Assembly: GCA_009838515.1 (NCBI GenBank)
Contig: VXRL01000011.1
Coordinates: 23,713-87,712, forward strand
DNA from: Terriglobia bacterium
GTDB lineage: Bacteria; Acidobacteriota; Terriglobia; Bryobacterales; UBA6623
Direction of reading: 5' to 3'
DNA: 64,000 nt
Under the pieces are notes generated by a model. The model saw only the letters and a list, made by a program, of their open reading frames with translations. It was not told where the DNA came from and searched no databases. The position numbers and the translations under genes were made by a program. The first letter of the stretch is position 1. Each line of letters opens with the position of its first letter. Positions 9,119 through 17,402 of the stretch are shown here, in pieces.

Positions 9119-9189
9119 CCATCTCTGAAACACTTCAGGCGCAGACCTAATTCAGTGTGGAAATCTTGGCGGCAGTCGCTGCGTGAGCG

Positions 9190-11052
9190 CTATGCGGTGT
9201 CGGAGGTTCCTGATGCGAAACGGTCGATCAAGAACATCACCGCTGCCACGGCCGCCAGCGATAGCCACAGGCTGTCGACCAGCGGTATGGGAATCTCAAT
9301 GCCCGTGAACAGAGTCTTCGGAATTGCGATGAGTATGCCTGCGATCGCCTCGCCGGCGATCAGTCCGGAAGCGATCAGCAGGCCCCTGTGGCGTGCTTCC
9401 TCCGAGCGCCTCTGGAGGCGCTGCGAGATCAAGCCCCCGAGGAAGATAGGCACCATCAGCGAAAGCGGCAGGTAGATGCCAACCGCGACGGGCATCACAT
9501 GCGCGCGAAAGCGGCTGCCGGAGCGCTGCAGGAAGCCGTCGAACAGGACGATACCGACCGCGATCAGCGCTCCGATCCAGACCATGTTCCACGGAATGCT
9601 GGAGTCTCCGAACAACCCCTCCGCGATCGAGGCGAAGAGCGTAGCTTGCGGTGCTAGCAAGGCATTGGGTTCGCCCGTGCCAATGCCGTAGGCCCTGTGC
9701 AGCAGCGTCAAGACCGGCGCGATGGTGAAGACGGGCACCAGAATGCCGATCAGCTGGCCGATCTGCTGTAGGCGCGGCGTTGCCCCGACCAACTGGCCAG
9801 TCTTAAGGTCCTGCGACGTGTCTCCGGCAGTCGCGGCGGCGCAGCACACGATGCTGGCCACGCCTAGCGCGCCCAGGATTCCGGCGCTGCCGGTCATGCC
9901 CAAGATCAGCAAGATGACGGACGAGAACATCAGCGCGCAGATTGTCGTGCCCGAAATGGGATTGTTGGACGACCCCACCAAGCCGCAAATGTAGCTTGAA
10001 ACCGCCACAAAAAAGAGCGAGCTGACGAGCATCACGATTCCTGCGGTCAACGCAACCGGCACGGAGCCCGTGACGGATTGGTACAGCACGAACGTACCGA
10101 GGGCGACCACTGCGAAGGCTGCGCCGACCAAGGAGTTGGGAAGGTCCCTGTCGGTGCGTTCGATCGATTGGCCGCTTCTTCCAACGCCGCCAAGCAGGTG
10201 GCGCACCGCCTTCGCAATTCCGCCGCGGATACTCCACATCGATGCCAGCCCGCCGACGATCATGGCCCCCACGCCCATGTAGCGGATCTGGCTGCTCCAT
10301 AGCGTCCACGCCGCGTCTAGGGCAGACTGTTCGGCCACGGGGCTTAGCCAGTAGAAGATCGGAATGGCGAACAGCCAGGCGATCACGCTTCCCGCCAAGG
10401 CGGCGATGCCAATCTCGACACCGACAATCACGCCGACTCCTAGTAGCGCGACCGAGATGTCCGTGCCGCCATAGAGCACGGTGCCCCCCACCCTCCAAGC
10501 GAACTCTGCCGTGCTGCGGAAAACCGCAAGCAAGCCTACGAGCGATTTGAACACCAGTCCACCGCCAAGAGCGGACAGGATCGTGCGCATGGGGCTGCCG
10601 CCTGACTCTCCCGCCTCAAGCACTTGGGCGCAGGCCACTCCCTCCGGATAGATCAGCTCCTTGTCCTCGACGATCAGGACCCTTCGCAGGGGGACCATGA
10701 ACAGCACGCCGAGCAGGCCGCCCAGCAAGCCGATCAGGGAGACCTTCCAAAAGGAGAACTCCAGCCAAACCCCGGTGATCAGCATGGCGGGAACGGTGAA
10801 GATGATCCCCGCCGCGACCGCCTCTCCAGCCGAGGCGATGGTCTGCACGATGTTGTTCTCGCGGATCGTGCCACGCCTCAGCAGCCCGCGCAGGATGCCC
10901 ATCGAAACGATAGCCGCCGGAATGCTGCCGGTCACGGTCATCCCCGCATACAGCCCGAGGTATGTGTTCGCCGCAGTGAGTACCGTGCCGATCAGCAGTC
11001 CGATGACGACCGCCCGAATGGTGAGTTCGCGAGCTGGATAGGACGGAAGCAT
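9190..11052 (-). CDS. OPT family oligopeptide transporter
   Basis: A polytopic inner-membrane protein of about 620 residues with at least 14 hydrophobic segments. Family features of the bacterial oligopeptide transporter (OPT) group are NTYLGLYAGMTVTGSIPAAI near the N-terminus, the YPEGVACAQVLEAG loop and SNNPISGTTICALM. These carriers import peptides or metal-chelate complexes with protons. The gene is convergent with hpnJ. A GTG at 11094 would add 14 residues, but the ATG at 11052 (MLPSYPARELTIR) starts right before the first helix and is preferred. No peptidase or siderophore gene lies beside it to indicate the substrate. Confidence 0.9.
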   Translation of the reverse strand: MLPSYPARELTIRAVVIGLLIGTVLTAANTYLGLYAGMTVTGSIPAAIVSMGILRGLLRRGTIRENNIVQTIASAGEAVAAGIIFTVPAMLITGVWLEFSFWKVSLIGLLGGLLGVLFMVPLRRVLIVEDKELIYPEGVACAQVLEAGESGGSPMRTILSALGGGLVFKSLVGLLAVFRSTAEFAWRVGGTVLYGGTDISVALLGVGVIVGVEIGIAALAGSVIAWLFAIPIFYWLSPVAEQSALDAAWTLWSSQIRYMGVGAMIVGGLASMWSIRGGIAKAVRHLLGGVGRSGQSIERTDRDLPNSLVGAAFAVVALGTFVLYQSVTGSVPVALTAGIVMLVSSLFFVAVSSYICGLVGSSNNPISGTTICALMFSSVILLILGMTGSAGILGALGVASIVCCAAATAGDTSQDLKTGQLVGATPRLQQIGQLIGILVPVFTIAPVLTLLHRAYGIGTGEPNALLAPQATLFASIAEGLFGDSSIPWNMVWIGALIAVGIVLFDGFLQRSGSRFRAHVMPVAVGIYLPLSLMVPIFLGGLISQRLQRRSEEARHRGLLIASGLIAGEAIAGILIAIPKTLFTGIEIPIPLVDSLWLSLAAVAAVMFLIDRFASGTSDTA

Positions 11053-11197
11053 CGGCGATCGCAAAGAGCTCGGATAAAGGGCGTACCATATCACAGCGGT
11101 CCGCCCGTGCGGCCAGGCCGTGCGTCTCGCGTCAGACAGTGAAACGGCGCTTGGCTCGGCCCGGGCTAGGCGTTTGGCACTGGCGCCCGTGGCTGGG

Positions 11198-12079
11198 CTA
11201 GTCCAATCCGAGAGAGCGCTTCTGGGCGTCCAGCCACTCTTCGTATTCCCTCTTAAGCGCTTCGTCCGTCGGGCTTGGATACAGTTCGCTCGCCGTGTAG
11301 CGCCCTGTAGCCAGCTTGCCCTTAGTCCAGATGTCGTGCAGTTCCGTCAGCTTCGCCTGCTTGACGGCGCTCTCGACAAGGTGTGGCGGCACGAACGTTA
11401 GCCCTTCGCGGTCACCTACTACCAAGTCACCCGGCATGACAGTAGTCGTGCCGATCCGTACTGGTACGTTGATGCCCATCAGCATCACGTCTTGGAGCGC
11501 CGAGACGTGGAATCCCCGGACATATACCGGAATGTTCAGGGGATGAACCCCGTCCAGGTCGCGGATCGCTCCGTCAATAACGAACCCCTGGCCCGTTGCG
11601 GCGTGTATCGCTGTCGCGAGATTGTCGCCCGCGAAGGTTCCGCCTTCAATCTTGCCAAACAGATCGACGACGAGCACGTCGCCGGGCCGGAGCGCATCAA
11701 TCACTCGCTGGTTGCCGTTGGGGCCTAGCTTCCGAGCTGCTGCGTCTTCTTCGATGATCTGGTCCAGATCGGGACGGACCGGCATGAAGACAGCGGTGAC
11801 GGCCCGCCCGAGCAGCTTCTTCTCCGGATGGACGATCTGCCAGCCCCCAGACCACTGGTGATGATAGCCGGCTTGCCGCAGCGGCCCCCAAAGCATCTCG
11901 GAGCTCGCGTTGGCCAGCGAATCGATCAGGGTTTGCGGCACCTTCGGCCGACCGTCGTCGAAGCGTTCGAACGGATTGAAGCGGGTGTATTTGGCCAGCT
12001 GGGTCTTGTCGAATCCGCCGACCTGTGCGGCAACGGGGCCAGCTAGCGCCAAAGCGAGGATGATTCGGAGGATTCGCAT
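11198..12079 (-). CDS. Exported RraA-family protein (HMG/CHA aldolase-like)
   Basis: A 293-residue protein starting at ATG 12079 with a clear Sec signal peptide (RILRIILALALAGPVAAQ). The mature part carries the RraA/HMG-aldolase core: LRPGDVLVVDLFGKIEGG, the active-site-like DGAIRDLDG segment and VMPGDLVVGDREGLTFVP. Enzymes of this fold (4-hydroxy-4-methyl-2-oxoglutarate aldolases) cleave pyruvate aldols with a divalent metal, while RraA itself is an RNase E regulator. Export argues against the latter role. The coding frame stays open upstream to 12412, but that part overlaps the divergent dehydrogenase and lacks conserved sequence, so the signal peptide decides the start. Confidence 0.85.
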   Translation of the reverse strand: MRILRIILALALAGPVAAQVGGFDKTQLAKYTRFNPFERFDDGRPKVPQTLIDSLANASSEMLWGPLRQAGYHHQWSGGWQIVHPEKKLLGRAVTAVFMPVRPDLDQIIEEDAAARKLGPNGNQRVIDALRPGDVLVVDLFGKIEGGTFAGDNLATAIHAATGQGFVIDGAIRDLDGVHPLNIPVYVRGFHVSALQDVMLMGINVPVRIGTTTVMPGDLVVGDREGLTFVPPHLVESAVKQAKLTELHDIWTKGKLATGRYTASELYPSPTDEALKREYEEWLDAQKRSLGLD

Positions 12080-12205
12080 CGCCGTGACTCTACCACGTTT
12101 TTCCTCCATCTGGGGCACCAGCGCGAGCGGAGCAGGGAACTGACGGTCGGAGCGGCCTGACGGAGGGGACGCGTTCTTGGCGGAGTACAATTGGCAGTTC
12201 TGCAA

Positions 12206-13246
12206 ATGAGTGATCTGTTTCGTGTTGGCGTCGATCCCGGCTGGAAGGCTACCTTCGAGTCTGTCATGGGATCGCACGTGCGAGATGTCTTCGATTCCCG
12301 GCCTGACATCGAATGGGAGATCATGGCGCCTCCGGTCGATGGTGCCGCAAGTGCCGAGGTGATTGATCAATACGATGGCTTGGTGACCTTGGGCACGCCC
12401 TTTCGTGCGCACAGTTTCGAGGGCGTCAAGCGGTTGGCATGCATCTCGCGCTGGGGAGTGGGCTTTGACATGATCGACATCGCGGCTGCGGGGGCCGCCG
12501 ATGTGATGGTCGCGCTGACGCCTGAAGCGATCAAGCGGTCTGTCGCTGAGTCGCAGATCGCGCTGATCTTCGCGTTAGCGAAGCGGCTGCCTGATCTGGA
12601 CAGGCGCACCCGGGCGGGCATCTGGCGCACCGACCTGCCGATTGACGGCATTGACGTCAAGGGGCGCACCCTGTCGTCGGTCGGCCTTGGTCGGATCGGT
12701 GTGGAAATGTTCCGGATGGCGCGTGGAGTCGGGTTCGGCAGGCTGTTGGCCTACGATCCCTATTGTTCGGAGACCCTTGCGCGCGACGTCGGTGTAGAGC
12801 TGGTCAGCTTGGAGACCGTCATGTCCGAGGGCGATTTCGTAACTGTGAATGCGTTTCTGAACTCCGAAACACGCGGCATGATCGGCGCTGCCGAGCTTGC
12901 GCTGATGAGGCCAAGCGCATACTTTGTCAACACCGCCCGCGGGCCGATCGTCGACGAAACCGCTCTGGTACAAGTCCTGCGGGGTCAGCTCATTGCAGGC
13001 GCAGGCCTCGACGTGTTCGAGAAGGAGCCTCCCGCCGAGGACAACCCGTTGCTTGAGATGGACAACGTCATCTTGTCCCCGCACAGCATGGCTTGGACGC
13101 AGGAGGGCATGGCTGGGAACAGCCGCGACGCCTGTCGCAACATCGCCAGCGTGGCCTCAGGCGAAGTGCCGCCGTGCCTGGCAGACCCGTCGGTCGTCAA
13201 CCAAGAGGGGGTGCAAGCCAAGCTTGCGCGCTGGAGGAAGTCATGA
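12206..13246 (+). CDS. D-isomer-specific 2-hydroxyacid dehydrogenase
   Basis: A 346-residue NAD-dependent dehydrogenase of the phosphoglycerate/hydroxyacid dehydrogenase family. The Rossmann motif is LSSVGLGRIGVEMF. The catalytic Arg is in NTARGPIVDE, the Glu in DVFEKEPP and the His in LSPHSMAW. The length is that of a dehydrogenase without an ACT domain, so it is unlikely to be the serine-pathway SerA. It forms a tight operon with the HpcH/HpaI aldolase, whose ATG overlaps its stop (ATGA). The pair may interconvert and cleave 2-keto or 2-hydroxy acids. A TACAAT hexamer at 12186-12191 lies 15 bp before the ATG. The TTG at 12191 is a weaker start. Confidence 0.9.
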   Translation: MSDLFRVGVDPGWKATFESVMGSHVRDVFDSRPDIEWEIMAPPVDGAASAEVIDQYDGLVTLGTPFRAHSFEGVKRLACISRWGVGFDMIDIAAAGAADVMVALTPEAIKRSVAESQIALIFALAKRLPDLDRRTRAGIWRTDLPIDGIDVKGRTLSSVGLGRIGVEMFRMARGVGFGRLLAYDPYCSETLARDVGVELVSLETVMSEGDFVTVNAFLNSETRGMIGAAELALMRPSAYFVNTARGPIVDETALVQVLRGQLIAGAGLDVFEKEPPAEDNPLLEMDNVILSPHSMAWTQEGMAGNSRDACRNIASVASGEVPPCLADPSVVNQEGVQAKLARWRKS

Positions 13247-14028
13247 AGCCTAACCGAGCCCGCCAGGCGGCCTCGCGGCCTGGAAGCTATGCCGTCGGGC
13301 ACATGGTGATGGAGTTCTCCACTCCCGGCATCGCCAAGATCTGCGAGGCGGCGGGCTTGGACTTCGTGCTCATCGACATGGAGCACGGCCCGCTCGAGAT
13401 CCCGGAGGTTGCTCGCATGATCGCGTTGTTCAAGGCCACCGCGATCAGCCCGTTCGTGCGAGTCCCAGCATCGGAGTATCACTTCGTAGCACGCGTCATG
13501 GATGCCGGGGCGCAGGGCATCATGGCACCCAACGTGAGGACAGCCGAGCAGGCGCGCCTGCTCAACGACGCGATGCGATATGCGCCAGACGGCAACCGCG
13601 GCCTCGGGCTAGGGACTTCGCATAACGACTTCGTGCGACCGGATCCTGTCGCGTACATGGCCGAGGCGAACCGCGAAAACCTCCTGATCTGCCAGATTGA
13701 GAGCACGCAGGCGCTGGAAAACTTAGACGAGATTGCAGACGTGGACGGTGTTGATTGCCTGTGGGTGGGCCACATGGACCTCACGCAATCTATGGGCATT
13801 GTCGGCCAGTTTGACCATCCAGACTTTCTTTCCGCGTTGGCGAGCGTGGCGCAAGCAGCCCGCGCGCGCGGGAAGTTCGCGGGGATTCAGCCCGGCTCTC
13901 TCAGACAGGCCGTGGACTGGCTCGCGATCGGCTATAACCTGATCTCGTATAGCACGGACATCGGGGTATACGGGGCCGCGCTCGCCTCCGAAGTCGCCGA
14001 GGTGCGCGCGCACGGGCACTTGCAGTGA
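13243..14028 (+). CDS. HpcH/HpaI aldolase family protein
   Basis: A 261-residue class II pyruvate aldolase of the HpcH/HpaI type (2-keto-3-deoxy acid aldolases). Conserved parts visible are GLDFVLIDMEHGP near the start, the metal Glu in CQIESTQALEN and the Asp in LWVGHMDLTQSMG. These enzymes cleave 2-keto-3-deoxy acids to pyruvate or tartronate plus an aldehyde. It overlaps the upstream dehydrogenase by 4 bp (ATGA) and is presumably translationally coupled to it. In this window, with its sugar-acid dehydratase-like enzymes, a role in sugar-acid breakdown is reasonable but not demonstrated. Confidence 0.9.
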   Translation: MKPNRARQAASRPGSYAVGHMVMEFSTPGIAKICEAAGLDFVLIDMEHGPLEIPEVARMIALFKATAISPFVRVPASEYHFVARVMDAGAQGIMAPNVRTAEQARLLNDAMRYAPDGNRGLGLGTSHNDFVRPDPVAYMAEANRENLLICQIESTQALENLDEIADVDGVDCLWVGHMDLTQSMGIVGQFDHPDFLSALASVAQAARARGKFAGIQPGSLRQAVDWLAIGYNLISYSTDIGVYGAALASEVAEVRAHGHLQ

Positions 14029-14200
14029 CCAGCCGGCCATGGACCGGAGACTGATCCGGGGGCCGCACGGAGCCCGACACGCACTGCGCGGGTCAGAAGG
14101 CGGCGGCGCTTAGCTCTTCCCGCAACATAGCTTCCTGTCCACAGGCGCGCGCGTCGGCGGAGCGGACCGGCTGGCACTCGCACTGTGCCATGATGAACCC

Positions 14201-16012
14201 GTGGGCGACCTAGCGCGGCTGTTCGGCTACGTCCGCCCCTATTCCGCGCACATCGCTGTCGCCGTGGTGCTGATGGCGGTAGTGGGGGCCAGCTACGGCC
14301 TGTTCGCGCTGCTGCTGGAACCGTTGCTGGATCGGTTCCTGAGCCCCGAGCCGGTGACTGCGCCGGTCGAACTGTTTAGGTTGCCGTTCTTCGATACGGC
14401 GATCATGTTGGACGACCTCCTGCCAGCCGGTGTTTCCGGCGCCTTCGGAGTGTTCTGCTGGGTGTTCCTGGCGGTCGCGGTGGCTAAGGGGCTGTGCGAC
14501 TACGCGGCGAGCTGCCTGGTGAACCACGCGGGCTATTCCGCGGTGCGCGACATCCGAAACGAGATGTACGGTGTTGTGCTGGGCCAGTCGCCAGCCTTCT
14601 TCCAGACCAAGCATACCGGCGAGTTGATCTCTTCCCTGGTCAGCGACATCGAAAGGATCCAATCTGCCTGCTCGCACTTCCTGGCCGACCTGATGCGGCA
14701 GCTCTTCACGACGCTCGCGTTGCTGTTCGTTTTGCTACAGCACGATCCGATCCTGACGATCGGCTGCCTCGTCGTGCTGCCGCTTGTGTTGCTGCCGGCC
14801 TCGCAGATTGGCCGCCGACTGCGAAGGACCTCTACCAAGGCCCAGGAGCACTTGGCGCAATTGGTCAAGATCATGCAGGAGACGATCTCGGGCAATCGCA
14901 TCGTCAAGGCTTTCGCCATGGAGAACTCCGAAGTCAGGCGCTTTCGCGAGCGTGCCGACCATTGGTTCGAAGCCAGCATGCGGATGGTCAAGCAGCAGGC
15001 GGTCGTCTCTCCCCTGATCGAGGTGCTAGGAGCGGGCATGATCCTTTGTCTGTTGGTCTATGTGCGCGGGCGGATCTTGGCGGGCGGGCTGACGGCCGGC
15101 CAAGTGGTGAGCTTCATCGTCGCCCTCGTCATGCTGCTGCAGCCCATCAAGCGGCTGATCGGCATCCACAACATCTTCCAGCAGGCCTTGGGGGCGGTGC
15201 AGCGGGCCTTCGCATACATGGATCATCCCCACGACATCAAGGATGCCCCCGGGGCCAAGCCCTTGCCCCCCATCCGGGAGGTGATCGAGTTCGACGGTGT
15301 GCGTTTCTTTTACCCGGGCCACCCGGGCGAGCCCGCGCTGGATGACGTCAGCCTGACTGTCCGCGCCAGAGACGTCGTCGCCTTGGTCGGGCTCAGCGGA
15401 GCAGGGAAGACAACCCTGATGAGCCTGCTGCCGCGATTCTTCGACCCGACGGCCGGCGCCGTCCGAATCGACGGCAGGGACCTGCGCTCGGTCACGGTGG
15501 AGTCCATCCGCAGCCAGGTGGCAATCGTCACGCAAGAAACGTTTCTGTTCGACGACACGATCTTCAACAACATCGCCTACGGGCAAGCTGACATCGCCCG
15601 GGACAGGGTCTACGCTGCCGCCAAGGCCGCCTATGCCGCGGAATTCATCGAACAAATGCCCGAAGGCTACGAGACCAAGCTCGGCGAGCGTGGGCAGCGA
15701 CTCAGCGGCGGGCAGCGCCAGAGGATCGCAATCGCGCGCGCTCTGCTCAAAGACGCCCCGATCCTATTGCTCGACGAGGCCACTTCGCACTTGGACAGCG
15801 AGGCCGAGACCCTTGTCCAGCGGGCGCTCTCGAATCTGATCCACGGCCGTACCGTCATCGTGAGCGCGCACCGCTTGTCGACCATCCGCTCCGCCGACGA
15901 GATTCTCGTGATCGACGGCGGTCACATCGTCGATCGCGGCACCCACGGTTCGCTACTCGAGACATGCGGGCTCTACCGCAGGCTCGTTGAGTTGCAGGCC
16001 GTGGGGGCGTGA
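14201..16012 (+). CDS. MsbA-like ABC exporter (fused permease and ATPase)
   Basis: A 603-residue half-transporter with six predicted helices in residues about 10-320 and a nucleotide-binding domain in about 345-595. The ATPase part shows Walker A (GLSGAGKTT), a Q-loop (VTQETFLFDDT), the signature LSGGQRQRIA, Walker B (ILLLDEATS) and the H-loop His (VSAHRLST). Order and length match lipid A/multidrug exporters of the MsbA/LmrA type that work as homodimers and flip lipids or drugs outward. It starts with GTG 14201. A distinctive feature is a long first periplasmic loop (residues 45-75). Substrate is not decided by sequence. Confidence 0.9.
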   Translation: MGDLARLFGYVRPYSAHIAVAVVLMAVVGASYGLFALLLEPLLDRFLSPEPVTAPVELFRLPFFDTAIMLDDLLPAGVSGAFGVFCWVFLAVAVAKGLCDYAASCLVNHAGYSAVRDIRNEMYGVVLGQSPAFFQTKHTGELISSLVSDIERIQSACSHFLADLMRQLFTTLALLFVLLQHDPILTIGCLVVLPLVLLPASQIGRRLRRTSTKAQEHLAQLVKIMQETISGNRIVKAFAMENSEVRRFRERADHWFEASMRMVKQQAVVSPLIEVLGAGMILCLLVYVRGRILAGGLTAGQVVSFIVALVMLLQPIKRLIGIHNIFQQALGAVQRAFAYMDHPHDIKDAPGAKPLPPIREVIEFDGVRFFYPGHPGEPALDDVSLTVRARDVVALVGLSGAGKTTLMSLLPRFFDPTAGAVRIDGRDLRSVTVESIRSQVAIVTQETFLFDDTIFNNIAYGQADIARDRVYAAAKAAYAAEFIEQMPEGYETKLGERGQRLSGGQRQRIAIARALLKDAPILLLDEATSHLDSEAETLVQRALSNLIHGRTVIVSAHRLSTIRSADEILVIDGGHIVDRGTHGSLLETCGLYRRLVELQAVGA

Positions 16013-16216
16013 ACCGCGGGTTGAGTTCGACGACTGGCTTCGCCCGGGCAGCACGCGTTGGAGCACTCCGGCCGGGCTCTGTCGCCGCGCAGTCCCGCGC
16101 GCGAGCGCACCTCGGAAGTTCCGGAGCGCGCTAAACTAGTTGTCCGGCTTGGTTTCGCTCGGCGGCCTGCAGACGCCGCCGGACCTCGGGCCGCGCGTAC
16201 GGCCGCTCCGCTGCCC

Positions 16217-16843
16217 ATGCCAATCGTACTGGTGATCTCAGGCCCGTCCGGGACAGGCAAGAGCACCTTGGTGAAGCGGCTGATAGCTAGCGAGCGCGAT
16301 CTAGAGTTTTCCGTTTCGGTCACCTCGCGCCCGCCGCGCTACCAGGAAGTTGCGGGCCGTGCTTACCGTTTCGTGTCCGAGGAACGCTTTCGCAGCATGG
16401 TCGAGGAGGGAGAATTCCTTGAGTGGGCGGCCGTGTTCGGAAACCTCTACGGCACGCCCAAGGCAGCCGTAGAGGAGGCAGCTACGCGCGGGTGTGACAT
16501 TTTGCTGGACATTGACGTGCAGGGTGCGGCACAATTAATGGAGAAGCTACCGGAAGCCGCCACGGTCTTCGTTCTTCCGCCTTCGCGCCGCGCCTTGGAG
16601 GAGCGGTTGCGGAGACGGTCGTCGGAAAGGGAGCAGGAGATCGAACGGCGCTTGGGTGAAGCAACGGGGGAAGTGGGTCGATTTCCGGCCTACAAGTACG
16701 TCATCGTCAACGACGATGTCGAATCAACAGTCGAGGCCTTGCGCACGATTCTCGCCGCCGAGCGCAGCAAGCGTGAGCACATGGCCGGCCGAATCCAGCC
16801 GATCTTGATGGAATTCGGCATTGATCCGGAGGAACCCGAATGA
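16217..16843 (+). CDS. gmk: Guanylate kinase
   Basis: A 208-residue guanylate kinase that phosphorylates GMP to GDP with ATP. The P-loop GPSGTGKST is at residues 9-17. The GMP-binding region SVTSRPPRYQEVAGRAYRFV and the lid RRRSSEREQEIERRL follow. The ATG at 16217 is chosen because it puts MPIVLVISGPSG at the N-terminus as in the family. The frame is open further upstream but not conserved. The gene overlaps rpoZ by 4 bp (ATGA), the common gmk-rpoZ pairing. A GCTAAACT box at 16131-16138 may be its -10 element. Confidence 0.96.
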   Translation: MPIVLVISGPSGTGKSTLVKRLIASERDLEFSVSVTSRPPRYQEVAGRAYRFVSEERFRSMVEEGEFLEWAAVFGNLYGTPKAAVEEAATRGCDILLDIDVQGAAQLMEKLPEAATVFVLPPSRRALEERLRRRSSEREQEIERRLGEATGEVGRFPAYKYVIVNDDVESTVEALRTILAAERSKREHMAGRIQPILMEFGIDPEEPE

Positions 16844-17262
16844 GCGACTCGCATCAGAAACTCTTCGAGGGCTACGAAAAGGGACCCGACCAAAAGTGGA
16901 CGATCCCGAACGACGATCAGAGCGGCGTCTACCGCTTTATCTTGGCCGCCGCCCGCCGTGCGCGCCAGCTCCAAAGCGGCCAGCGGCCCCTGATCAACAC
17001 CACCCTGCGCAAGCCCACGAAGATTGCGATGGAAGAAATCCGCAGCGGTGCCGTGGCCGTAGAAATCGTCCCCGAGGGCCAGCCTTGGCCGCCTCAGCCC
17101 ACGGCCGATGGCGACGATGGCGCGGCTGCCGATGCCCTTGGCCCCTTGCCGGAAGGACTGGACGCAGTGCCTGCCGAACAGGGCGGCGACGCAGATGCAT
17201 GGTCCGACCCGTTGAAATCGGAAGAAGGAGCCGAGATGCCGGTCGCCTTCAGGCCCGAGTAG
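16840..17262 (+). CDS. rpoZ: RNA polymerase omega subunit, with acidic C-terminal extension
   Basis: A 140-residue protein directly behind gmk. Residues 31-78 match the omega core: YRFILAAARRARQLQSG, then NTTLRKPTKIAMEEIRSGAV, equivalent to the conserved AARRARQ and the TTVIALREI helix. Omega clamps the C-terminal tail of beta-prime and aids assembly. Usual omega proteins have 70-100 residues. Here about 60 extra residues rich in Pro, Ala, Asp, Gly and Glu follow the core. The overlap with gmk indicates co-translation. Confidence rests on core motif plus gene order. Confidence 0.88.
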   Translation: MSDSHQKLFEGYEKGPDQKWTIPNDDQSGVYRFILAAARRARQLQSGQRPLINTTLRKPTKIAMEEIRSGAVAVEIVPEGQPWPPQPTADGDDGAAADALGPLPEGLDAVPAEQGGDADAWSDPLKSEEGAEMPVAFRPE

Positions 17263-17402
17263 TCCGGGCAGCGAGGCCTTCCGCTCTGCCCGCGGTTGCG
17301 CTCCGACGGCCCTTGACGGTCCCTTGGTGTGCGGAACTGCAGCGACGATTCCGGCTCCGAAGGGCAGACGCCGCTGAAGCGGTCGGATCCGCGAGAGTGC
17401 CC

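Larger units (their letters stand above)
8767..9164. other. Cluster of TTTTCCACA-like (DnaA-box-like) 9-mers in a 488-bp non-coding gap
   Basis: The stretch 8702-9189 between the convergent hpnJ and OPT transporter genes has no convincing gene. Six copies of TGTGGAAA(A/T/C) occur on either strand: 8767-8775 (minus), 8803-8811, 8885-8893, 9040-9048 (minus), 9075-9083 and 9156-9164. The copy at 9075 is the exact complement of TTTTCCACA, the DnaA-box form described for cyanobacteria. Three looser copies read GTTGGAAA (8781, 8825, 9097). This density in 400 bp is far above chance. A DnaA-titrating locus, an origin or a binding array for another regulator would all fit. See the findings for arguments against an origin. 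Confidence 0.6.

Noticed and set aside
8702..9189. Calling the DnaA-box-like cluster the chromosomal origin
   Set aside because: The flanking genes converge, no dnaA, dnaN, gidA/mnmG or parAB is near, no strongly AT-rich unwinding region is seen, and the orientation of rpoBC suggests forks moving the other way.
12080..12412. N-terminal extension of the RraA-like frame
   Set aside because: It overlaps the divergent dehydrogenase gene and would place the clear signal peptide in the middle of the protein.
16821..17402. N-terminal extension of the amidohydrolase frame through rpoZ
   Set aside because: The extension covers rpoZ in another frame and is Arg/Pro-rich shadow sequence. A signal peptide starts at 17403.
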